This document shows positions 57,757 through 64,000 of a stretch of 64,000 bases of DNA, in pieces. The notes under the pieces are model-generated. The model worked only from the letters and a program-made list of their open reading frames with translations. It was not told the DNA's origin and did no database searches. The stretch comes from Trichococcus palustris (lineage in GTDB: Bacteria; Bacillota; Bacilli; Lactobacillales; Aerococcaceae): assembly GCF_900114465.1 (NCBI RefSeq), contig NZ_FOTD01000003.1, positions 124,001 through 188,000 of the forward strand, read 5' to 3'. How positions within the stretch are numbered: position 1 is the first letter of the stretch; each line of letters starts with the position of its first letter. The translations under genes were made by a program, and so were the position numbers.

Positions 57757-58479
57757 ATGGCAAAAGCAGCAGGGAAGATTCTCATCGTAGATGACGAAGA
57801 ACGGATTCGCCGACTATTGAAACTATATCTTGAAAAAGATGGGTACGAGACATTCGAAGCCGAAGATGGAAAGACTGCGTTGGAAATGATTTTAGCAAAC
57901 TCGTACGATCTGGTCTTGCTCGACTTAATGCTTCCGGAAATGAGCGGCATCGAGGTGGCAAAATTGGTCCGCAAAGAAAAAGAAGTCCCCATCATGATGA
58001 TCACTGCCCGCGGTGAAGAAAACAACAGAGTGGAAGGGTTTATGTCCGGAGCGGATGATTACATCGTGAAACCATTCAGCCCAAGAGAAGTGATGCTGCG
58101 GGTTGCAGCGGTATTGAAACGCACGAAACCGTTGGAATCTGAATCGAATACGATCGATTTTCCGCAACTCAAGATCTACCCTGACTCCAGGCTCGTATTA
58201 GTGGATAATGTGCCGATCAATTTAACGCCAAAAGAATTTGAATTGCTCCTCTATCTTTCTAAATCGCCAGAAAAAATCTTTACCAGAGAAGTGTTGTTGA
58301 AAGAAGTATGGCGCTACGAATTTTTTGGCGATCTACGGACGGTCGACACACACGTAAAACGATTGCGCGAGAAATTATTAAAACAATCCAAATCAGTTTC
58401 CAAAATGATTGTAACGGTTTGGGGAATGGGCTATAAATTTTCGCCGATCGATTCTGAACGGACTAACGAAAAGAAATGA
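57757..58479 (+). CDS. resD: OmpR-family response regulator (ResD/SrrA-like)
   Basis: A 240-residue regulator with a receiver domain (phospho-acceptor D56 in LVLLDLMLPEMSG, KPFSPREVMLR) and a winged-helix output domain (about 140-235). Synteny with rluB upstream and ribU/fer downstream matches Bacillus ResD, which controls respiration genes under oxygen limitation. The resABC cytochrome-maturation genes that lie between rluB and resD in Bacillus are missing here, so the target set may differ. The stop overlaps the kinase start. Confidence 0.85.
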   Translation: MAKAAGKILIVDDEERIRRLLKLYLEKDGYETFEAEDGKTALEMILANSYDLVLLDLMLPEMSGIEVAKLVRKEKEVPIMMITARGEENNRVEGFMSGADDYIVKPFSPREVMLRVAAVLKRTKPLESESNTIDFPQLKIYPDSRLVLVDNVPINLTPKEFELLLYLSKSPEKIFTREVLLKEVWRYEFFGDLRTVDTHVKRLREKLLKQSKSVSKMIVTVWGMGYKFSPIDSERTNEKK

Positions 58480-60278
58480 AAAAGAAAAGAATTTTTTTAA
58501 ACTCTTGGCTTTTCTTTGTTCTGCTGACAGTAGCGCTGATGACCTTGATGTATATAGGGAACGCCATCACCAATGTGAACACCATCGAAGATACGTACAT
58601 CACTTTGCTGCAAGAGAAAATGATAGCAACACGGGATAGGATATTGGGGGCTCCTGATAGCTATTTGGCAGAGCCGGCTTCCAGCGGCAGCCAATCATCG
58701 GAGCTTGGCTATTACATTGAAATAGGTGATCAGAGTCAGTTTGTTATGAATGATGCGGCTCTTGCCAAGCAATCCAGTTCGCTGAAAAAGAAATTATTTG
58801 CCTCCGTCCCCCTGGCAAGCGCGTTGGCAAATAAACAAGAGCTATTTGAGAAAATTACTGTCTTTGATTCCAATAATAATGAGTTGCTTTTTTTGACGGA
58901 TGTTCATTTTTTTGAGCGTGACGGAAAAGCGGGGACCATCATCATTTTTTACAATTTGGATGAGCTGCAGTCCTATCATCTTAATGCGAAAAGCATGTTT
59001 TGGTTGCTTCTGTCTATATTTTTGATGGGGGCAATCGCTTATTATCAATATCTGGAGCGTAAAGTATCGGAACCGTTGGAGGCGATGACGGATATCGCCT
59101 TTAAATATTCGCGCAATGATTTTTCAAAAAAAATCAAAGTTGAAACCTATGATGAAATTTCGAATCTGGGTATTGCCATGAGCAAACTCGGAAAAGCGAT
59201 TCAGGCAAGCACGCTGATGAACAAGGAAGAGAAAGAATTGCTGACCCATTTGTTTGAATCGCTGCCTGGAGGGATTCTTTATTTTGACCAAAATATGAAC
59301 TTGACACTTGTGAATGGTTTCGGGAAAGAATTTCTTGATTTTTGGAGAAAAGCAGACCCTGATGCCGAGAACAAAGCCATGCCTGATCAATTCAGGGAAA
59401 TGATCCTACATTCGTATGATACGGCCTCCAGTGCGGAAACGGAGTGTCAGTGGCTGCAAAGGTATTTTAATGTGAAAGTCACTCCGTTGGTACAGGCCGA
59501 ATCGAAACAGGTGCGGGGCGTCTTGGTTGTGCTGCAGGACATCACAACCGCAAAACAATTGGATACTATCCGCGGGGACTTCATCACGAATGTATCGCAC
59601 GATTTGCGTACCCCTCTGCAGATGATAAAAGGCTACAGCGAAGCGATCATCGATAATATTGCAGAGACCAATGAAGAAAAGATTGAAATGGCGCATATTA
59701 TTTTAGATGAGACAACCGAGATGAATAACATGGTCAACAATTTGCTGGATTTATCGCGGATGCAGGCTGGATATATCGAACTGAACAGACATGCTGTCGA
59801 TTTGGCTGCGTTCTTTGAACATCTTTCTGTCCGCTTCGAGAAAAGTTTTAAAGAGTCGGAAATCCATTTCTCTTTTGAATTATTGGATGGCATCGATCAT
59901 TATCCTTTTGATGAGGAAAAAATGAACCAGGTATTTTATAATCTGATCGACAATGCGGTTCGCTATTCTGCGGAAATCGGTGCAAGACAGCAAAAATTCA
60001 TCCATATAGAAGGAAGCTTGGATGATCTATCCGGTAAAGTGTTATTTGAAGTGAGCGATAACGGAATTGGGATCCAACAAGAGAGTTTGCCCTATATTTT
60101 TGAACGTTTCTATAAAGACGATAAATCAAGAACCAATTCAAAACAAAAAAGTACGGGCATCGGGTTATCGATTGTGCAGACAATCGTAGAAGCACATGAT
60201 GGTAAAATTGAGGTGCACAGCGAGTTGGGCGTGGGTACCACCTTCGTCATCAGTTTGCCGGATCCGGAGCTGCTCTGA
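58476..60278 (+). CDS. resE: Sensor histidine kinase (ResE/SrrB-like)
   Basis: A 600-residue membrane kinase: transmembrane helix (about 8-28), extracytoplasmic domain (about 30-170), second helix (about 173-192), HAMP (195-245), PAS-like domain (about 255-355), HisKA with H375 in VSHDLRTPLQMIKGY, and HATPase with DNAVRY, DNGIGI and GIGLSIV boxes. This matches ResE/SrrB in length and order. The start ATG overlaps the regulator stop (ATGA). The signal sensed is not known. Confidence 0.87.
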   Translation: MKKKRIFLNSWLFFVLLTVALMTLMYIGNAITNVNTIEDTYITLLQEKMIATRDRILGAPDSYLAEPASSGSQSSELGYYIEIGDQSQFVMNDAALAKQSSSLKKKLFASVPLASALANKQELFEKITVFDSNNNELLFLTDVHFFERDGKAGTIIIFYNLDELQSYHLNAKSMFWLLLSIFLMGAIAYYQYLERKVSEPLEAMTDIAFKYSRNDFSKKIKVETYDEISNLGIAMSKLGKAIQASTLMNKEEKELLTHLFESLPGGILYFDQNMNLTLVNGFGKEFLDFWRKADPDAENKAMPDQFREMILHSYDTASSAETECQWLQRYFNVKVTPLVQAESKQVRGVLVVLQDITTAKQLDTIRGDFITNVSHDLRTPLQMIKGYSEAIIDNIAETNEEKIEMAHIILDETTEMNNMVNNLLDLSRMQAGYIELNRHAVDLAAFFEHLSVRFEKSFKESEIHFSFELLDGIDHYPFDEEKMNQVFYNLIDNAVRYSAEIGARQQKFIHIEGSLDDLSGKVLFEVSDNGIGIQQESLPYIFERFYKDDKSRTNSKQKSTGIGLSIVQTIVEAHDGKIEVHSELGVGTTFVISLPDPELL

Positions 60279-60340
60279 ACGTCCACTTCCCCCGGGAAAT
60301 AACTCACTAAAAAAAATATCTCGAATTAATGATATTTATA

Positions 60341-60369
60341 TTGACTTTCCTATCGGGAAGATATATATT
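60341..60369 (+). promoter_or_regulatory. Promoter of FMN riboswitch-ribU unit
   Basis: TTGACT (60341-60346), 17-base spacer, TATATT (60364-60369). The riboswitch begins about 23 bases after the -10. Confidence 0.7.
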
Positions 60370-60391
60370 TGATTTACAAAATAAAAAAAAG

Positions 60392-60513
60392 ATTCGTCTT
60401 CAGGGCAGGGTGAAATTCCCGACCGGTGGTATAGTCCACGACCTCGTATTTCGATACGGGCTGAACTGGTGTAATTCCAGTACCGACAGTACAGTCTGGA
60501 TGGAAGAAGATGG
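60392..60513 (+). promoter_or_regulatory. FMN riboswitch (RFN element)
   Basis: The conserved RFN core is clear: TCTTCAGGGCAGGGTGAAAT, then TCCCGACCGGTGGTATAGTC, CACGA, ACTGGTGTAATTCCAGTACCGACAG and TCTGGATGGAAGAAGATGG closing the outer stem. It lies 130 bases upstream of the riboflavin transporter gene. The expression platform is not obvious. GGGCTCTTTTC...GAAAGAGACCC (60581-60606) is a hairpin before the ribosome site, without a T run, so translational control is as likely as termination. Confidence 0.97.
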
Positions 60514-60642
60514 GGTTTCTTTGAATAGCTTATTCGAGGGCTCTATTTTTATCTATCCATTTTGCGGAGGATAAGAATAGGGCTCTTTTCTATTGAAAGA
60601 GACCCATCTCTGAGATGAAATCAACAGGGAGGATTTATTATT

Positions 60643-61218
60643 ATGCAACAGAACAAAACTAAAAAAATGGTGGGCATTTCACTGTTTGGAGCACTTGCTT
60701 TCGTATTGATGTTTATCGCTTTTCCGGTCATCCCGGCATTCTCGTATTTGAAAATTGACTTCAGCGATCTACCCATTTTGCTTTCATTTTTCCTTTATGG
60801 TCCAGCAGGCGGCATCATTTCAGCACTGATTCGTTCCATTTTACATTACCTTCAAACAGGCGGCGATATGGGTTACCCAATCGGCGATGCTGCTGGCTTC
60901 TTGGCAACACTGGCTTATACCTTGCCGGTATATTACTTATTGCAAAAATCTAAAACAAAAGCAGGCGTTATCCTATCCTTGCTTGCCGGCACAATCGTAT
61001 TGACCGTCGTCTTGTCTGTAGCCAATTGGTATGTCTTCACACCTTTGTACATGAACCTTTTAAACTTCCAAATGGGACCAATAAAAGAGTTGGTATTGGC
61101 GGGAATCTTGCCATTCAACATAATCAAAGGATTGGTCATCAGCGCTGTCATCCTGCTGGTTATGCCAAAGCTGAAACCATGGCTTACACATCAAAATATT
61201 AAGTTAACATATAAATAA
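60643..61218 (+). CDS. ribU: Riboflavin ECF transporter S component RibU
   Basis: A 191-residue membrane protein with about five to six helices, the substrate-binding subunit of an energy-coupling-factor importer. The N-terminal basic stretch and GISLFGALAFVLMF helix carry the ECF S-component interaction surface, and FSDLPILLSFFLYGPAGG is typical of RibU. The FMN riboswitch upstream confirms the ligand. The EcfA, EcfA' and EcfT subunits are not in the window and are usually shared. GGGAGGA precedes the ATG. Confidence 0.95.
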   Translation: MQQNKTKKMVGISLFGALAFVLMFIAFPVIPAFSYLKIDFSDLPILLSFFLYGPAGGIISALIRSILHYLQTGGDMGYPIGDAAGFLATLAYTLPVYYLLQKSKTKAGVILSLLAGTIVLTVVLSVANWYVFTPLYMNLLNFQMGPIKELVLAGILPFNIIKGLVISAVILLVMPKLKPWLTHQNIKLTYK

Positions 61219-61222
61219 AACG

Positions 61223-61250
61223 AAAAAGCAGCCGATTGGCTGCTTTTTTT
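61223..61250. terminator. Terminator between ribU and fer
   Basis: AAAAAGCAGCC-GATT-GGCTGCTTTTTTT, symmetric enough to serve both convergent genes. Confidence 0.9.
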
Positions 61251-61270
61251 GTTCGGGTATTGATTTTTGG

Positions 61271-61504
61271 CTACGCTTGACGCTCAAATGGCTCTTCTGA
61301 CCGCAATATCGCGCCTGTAGGGCATTGTTGGTAGGCTTTGCGAAAGGCATCCATCTCTTCCGAAGGGACGGGTATGATGCCTTTATTTTCGTCCTTACGC
61401 GTGAAGGCGATGCCGTCCGGGGTGAAATCAAACAGAGCGGGGGAAATTATTTGGCAAAGTCCGCAGGCGATGCAGTTTTCTTGATTAATTTTGGTATAAT
61501 ACAT
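61271..61504 (-). CDS. fer: Ferredoxin
   Basis: A 77-residue acidic electron carrier with C11-x2-C14-x2-C17 and C61 followed by P, the set for a single [4Fe-4S] cluster. This is the Bacillus Fer type found beside ribU. The ribosome site before ATG 61504 is weak. The upstream region now abuts an integrase gene; TTGAAA (near 61552) with TATGAA 17 bases on is a possible promoter that survives the insertion. Confidence 0.9.
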   Translation of the reverse strand: MYYTKINQENCIACGLCQIISPALFDFTPDGIAFTRKDENKGIIPVPSEEMDAFRKAYQQCPTGAILRSEEPFERQA

Positions 61505-61570
61505 ATATTTTCACTTGAAATCCTTTCATATCAATGTTCTAAGCTTGTTTCAATTTATTTTTCGAAGGAA

Positions 61571-61591
61571 AGGGGCAGAAAGGGGGCAGAA
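61571..61591. repeat. Tandem direct repeat AGGGGCAGAA / AGGGGGCAGAA at the integrase 3' end
   Basis: Two adjacent near-identical copies of ten and eleven bases lie directly after the integrase stop codon. Short direct repeats next to a phage-type integrase are typical arm-binding sites, so this likely marks the attachment-site region. The core sequence cannot be fixed because the other element end is outside the window. Confidence 0.45.
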
Positions 61592-62746
61592 CTATTTCAA
61601 GTTGTTTAGTTTGTCCACGATATCCCGCGTCATGTTCTTCGTAACGTGTGTATATATTTCCAACGTGACCTTCGGATCAGAATGGCCAACTCTTTCCATG
61701 ATGGCCTTCACTGGGATGCCCAACTCTGACAAGATGGAGATATGGCTATGTCTGAAAACGTGCGTCGAAATCTCCTTTTGGATCCCCATGTCAATCATCA
61801 CTTTCTTCAGGTGGTAATTGATTATGCTGTGCAAGATAGGCGTTCCTTTCGGCATGGCGAAGATATAACCTTTATCATCATAATCCGGATACTCTGATTT
61901 GTATAGTTCATTCTCCGATTCGAATAACCGGATGATTTCAATGGCCCGATCCGACAAGGCTACCATGCGATAAGCCGCTGCCGTCTTGGGGGTGCTGATG
62001 TATGCATCGGCAACAGAATTCGTATCGGTGGCATAGGTGCCGGATACTTTCACGCAGCCATCGATAATATCGGATGCCCGCAATATATTCGTTTCGCCAA
62101 TCCGCAAGCCAGTCAATGACATAAACTCGCACAGACGCGAATAACGGACGTTGTAGCGTGACAACCCATAGAGGCAGGTTTCCAATTCATCATGATCTAG
62201 GAATTTGTTGCTTATTTTTTCGCGCTCCGACATCGTGATCGGTTTCTTTTTCAGTTCGACATCCGAAACGGGGTTATACAGACAGTAGTTGCGTTTCTTT
62301 GCGTATTTGAAGATTTGGTTAACCATTGATTTTATGTTTCTGACGGTATCGAAGCCGTAGTTCTTTTCGTAATAGATCATTTCGAAATAGTCCTGCAGCG
62401 TGCCGGTATCGATTTTGGAAACCAACGCTTCTTTAGGGAAGTTATTCATTACTAACGAGAAATATCTTCTTTGCGTTTTTCCGGTCGATGCCTTCACAGT
62501 CTGCAGATACTTTGGAAACCATTCGTTGGCCACATCTTCAAAAGTGATATTCATCCCGGCTTTCGTCAGGCTGAAATTCTTGAGGAATTTTTGATTCTTT
62601 TCGTCCAGCATCCGCTTGGCTTCTTTTTGAGCACGGGAGCTTTTGCTGGTTAGGGTGACGGAAAACTTCTTTGTTTTCCCGAACAGTTCGTTTTCATAGC
62701 GTTCGAAGAATTTGTATTTCCCGTTCGGTAGTTCTTCCATCCACAT
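61592..62746 (-). CDS. int: Phage/island-type tyrosine integrase
   Basis: This 384-residue site-specific recombinase inserts and excises a mobile element. It has an AP2-like/arm-binding N-terminus (about 1-60), a SAM-like core-binding domain (about 65-165) and a catalytic domain with R215 (LTGLRIGE), H329-x-x-R332 (HVFRHSH), a GHSDPKVT histidine box and nucleophile Y365. The gene reads toward fer and ends 88 bases from it, so the element's left boundary is next to the fer start. AGGAG lies ten bases before the ATG. The element continues to the right beyond the window; only int and an abi gene are seen. Confidence 0.92.
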   Translation of the reverse strand: MWMEELPNGKYKFFERYENELFGKTKKFSVTLTSKSSRAQKEAKRMLDEKNQKFLKNFSLTKAGMNITFEDVANEWFPKYLQTVKASTGKTQRRYFSLVMNNFPKEALVSKIDTGTLQDYFEMIYYEKNYGFDTVRNIKSMVNQIFKYAKKRNYCLYNPVSDVELKKKPITMSEREKISNKFLDHDELETCLYGLSRYNVRYSRLCEFMSLTGLRIGETNILRASDIIDGCVKVSGTYATDTNSVADAYISTPKTAAAYRMVALSDRAIEIIRLFESENELYKSEYPDYDDKGYIFAMPKGTPILHSIINYHLKKVMIDMGIQKEISTHVFRHSHISILSELGIPVKAIMERVGHSDPKVTLEIYTHVTKNMTRDIVDKLNNLK

Positions 62747-62763
62747 GCTTTTTCAGCTCCTAT

Positions 62764-62858
62764 CTGTTATAATAGGGCGTAACAAATCGCTCTATTTATG
62801 GGCGTTTTTTTGGAAACACCACTTTCGCTTTGGTCGGGGAGAGTGGTGTTTTTATTTT
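62764..62858 (+). promoter_or_regulatory. Plus-strand promoter followed by two hairpin terminators between int and abi
   Basis: TGT-TATAAT (about 62764-62772) is an extended -10 on the plus strand. It is followed by CGCTC-TATTTAT-GGGCG-TTTTTTT, and then AACACCACT...AGTGGTGTT with TTTTATTTT (62815-62858). Together they could make a very short untranslated RNA opposing the int and abi genes. The second hairpin may simply end abi transcription from the other side, although its T run points to the plus strand. Confidence 0.4.
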
Positions 62859-63859
62859 GCGTACAACTCTTCAATGTAAGTAAAAATCCTTGTCATAGTG
62901 TTTTCTGGTATGTTTAAGATTTGATAAATATTTTTTCCATTGATCAATTTATTAGGTTCATATGTTTCAGAATCAATATAAGGAAGTAATGATACCAGTA
63001 ATTCTTGGACGAAATTACTTAGTACAACCTCGTCAAAAGTGTATTTAAGAATTAGTATGATTACTGTGTATAAATCTTTAAAGCCAAAGCCATTATCTAT
63101 ATCACTTTGTGTAAGCAATGTCGTTCCAAAAAACTGTAAGCTGTTACCAGGAGAAATATAATGCTTAATTTTTTCTTTGAAGTTCCTTTTTCCGTGAGCG
63201 GCGATGTTTCGATAGTCTCTTAAGAAATTCATGGAGTAATACAGAAAATCCGCATGGCCTCTTTCTGGTAATTCGGAGTTGTTGAAGTAGTCTGTTAAAA
63301 TCATCTGTTTAAAGTCATAAGGTAAAATTTCGAACCATGAAATTGTATTGAAAAAGGATATGTCATTCACAACAATCCAAGGAGGGATATTAGCTTTATT
63401 TTCCTTATAGTAATAGGTAACGGAACCTTGTTTGCAATTCCTGATGCAATCATCTAAATCACGCAAAGTACTTCCTCTCAGGCGCCGGCTATCAAGATAC
63501 AAACCTCTTTTTAGATAACTATTATCACCAGTGTTTTCTACGCCGAATGTATTAGCAACAACATAGGAAACGCGTGTTCGTAGTCCGCGTTCAATGAAGA
63601 GGATATATTTAAATATTAAACTACTAATATTCGTATCTATATAATATGCTACTGAAAAATCTTCAAAACAAGTTCCGTCTATCATAATGTCGGTTTCACC
63701 AGGCTTTAGAAATAGATGTTTATAACCGTTGATTAAGGTGTAATAAGAATGATTTTTAAGTGAATTAATAGTAAAGTCTTCCGATATAATATCGATGTTT
63801 TTCTCTTGTATTTTTACAAGTTGTTCTTCAAATGACTTGAAAGGAATATTGTCTGACAT
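62852..63859 (-). CDS. Abi_2/AbiF-like abortive infection protein with HEPN motif
   Basis: A 335-residue protein of the Abi_2 (AbiD/AbiF) family of phage defence. Recognisable segments include an early FKSFEEQLVKIQEKNIDI and LKNHSYYTLINGYKHLF, the central IERGLRTRVSYVVANTFG, and RDYRNIAAHGKRNF. The last gives the HEPN ribonuclease signature R217-x4-H222. HEPN proteins usually act as RNases that stop growth of infected cells. The gene is clearly more AT-rich than the chromosome around it and lies behind an integrase, indicating recent transfer. Its ribosome site is inside the hairpin of the RNA directly upstream. The RNase activity is inferred, not shown. Confidence 0.82.
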   Translation of the reverse strand: MSDNIPFKSFEEQLVKIQEKNIDIISEDFTINSLKNHSYYTLINGYKHLFLKPGETDIMIDGTCFEDFSVAYYIDTNISSLIFKYILFIERGLRTRVSYVVANTFGVENTGDNSYLKRGLYLDSRRLRGSTLRDLDDCIRNCKQGSVTYYYKENKANIPPWIVVNDISFFNTISWFEILPYDFKQMILTDYFNNSELPERGHADFLYYSMNFLRDYRNIAAHGKRNFKEKIKHYISPGNSLQFFGTTLLTQSDIDNGFGFKDLYTVIILILKYTFDEVVLSNFVQELLVSLLPYIDSETYEPNKLINGKNIYQILNIPENTMTRIFTYIEELYAK

Positions 63860-63927
63860 AAAAAAACGGAGCCTCCCTATCTTTCGATAAGAAAACTCCG
63901 TACCAACTTCCCGTTGGCGTTTCAGTT
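63860..63927 (-). ncRNA. Structured RNA upstream of abi (abiF-type motif candidate) ending in a terminator
   Basis: Reading the minus strand, the promoter at 63962-63934 predicts a start near 63927. The RNA then folds CCAAC-GGGAA-GTTGG (63917-63903). Next comes an outer stem CGGAG (63900-63896) with CTCCG (63871-63867) around CTTATC-GAAA-GATAGG, closed by U7 (63866-63860) that touches the abi ATG. This is an intrinsic terminator with GNRA-type inner loop. The only ribosome site for abi, GGGAGG (63877-63872), is inside it. An RNA motif associated with abiF genes is known in Firmicutes; I believe this is a member, but I could not compare it with a covariance model. Confidence 0.6.
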
Positions 63928-63933
63928 AAGTTT

Positions 63934-63962
63934 ATCTTATCGAAGTATTTTGAAACTGTCAA
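63934..63962 (-). promoter_or_regulatory. Strong promoter of the abi-associated RNA
   Basis: On the minus strand TTGACA (63962-63957), a 17-base spacer and TAAGAT (63939-63934) form a near-consensus promoter. The -10 overlaps TTCGATAAG, which is the inverted copy of CTTATCGAA in the hairpin downstream. Confidence 0.75.
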
Positions 63963-64000
63963 CTAATTTTGTTTTTTACTGGATCCCCAATTGAAATCAA

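Noticed and set aside
60329-60574. Frame of 81 codons across the FMN riboswitch
   Set aside because: It runs through the conserved RFN element and its promoter; the RNA structure explains the sequence.

Overview
The window looks like the chromosome of a low-to-mid-GC Gram-positive bacterium of the Lactobacillales. My best guess is Carnobacteriaceae, perhaps Trichococcus-like. The reasons are a CsrRS/LisRK-type two-component pair next to gnd, small lactic-acid-bacterial families (DUF1033, DUF2929, a DUF4044-like peptide), a lipoprotein-type YidC, and long collinearity with Listeria/Bacillus gene order without sporulation genes. I see no rRNA, tRNA or CRISPR array. The taxonomic call is inference from gene content and order.

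Layout. 1-4.5 kb: the start of a YfhO-type membrane protein running off the left edge, a class B penicillin-binding protein, and two small membrane proteins on the minus strand. 4.7-8.7 kb: ribosomal protein L33, rhomboid protease, ROK glucokinase, a lipoprotein, a rhodanese-like protein and a tiny membrane peptide. 8.9-14.5 kb: 6-phosphogluconate dehydrogenase, a CsrRS-like pair, then acylphosphatase-yidC on the minus strand and a DUF1033 gene. 14.6-22.5 kb: a probable structured RNA, ftsK, and a BMP-type nucleoside ABC transporter. 22.7-38 kb: the conserved block ymfF-ymfH-ymfI-ymfM(rodZ)-pgsA-cinA-recA-rny-ymdB-ymcA-mutS-mutL. 38-46 kb: DUF937, msrB, ruvAB-queA, DUF2929 and dnaE. 46-49 kb: pfkA-pyk. 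49-61.5 kb: cvfB-fur-xerD-deoB-punA-lysA-ribT-scpAB-rluB-resDE-like, FMN riboswitch-ribU, and fer, which follows Bacillus order minus the spo and resABC genes.

The core genes form recognisable working groups: DNA repair and recombination (recA with an SOS box, mutSL, ruvAB, dnaE), RNA decay (rny, ymdB, ymcA), envelope growth (PBP2b, RodZ, PgsA, YidC), lower glycolysis (pfkA-pyk), purine nucleoside uptake and salvage (bmp-nup, deoB, punA), and chromosome organisation (ftsK, xerD, scpAB).

The right end (about 61.55 kb onward) is accessory. A phage-type tyrosine integrase abuts fer, followed by an AT-rich Abi_2/AbiF-like HEPN protein. A strong minus-strand promoter upstream of it drives a short structured RNA whose terminator hairpin contains the ribosome-binding site of the abi gene. 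This RNA-toxin-like pair is the most interesting system in the window. Second-tier signals are the structured RNA before ftsK and the palindromes at the two nucleoside-transporter promoters.
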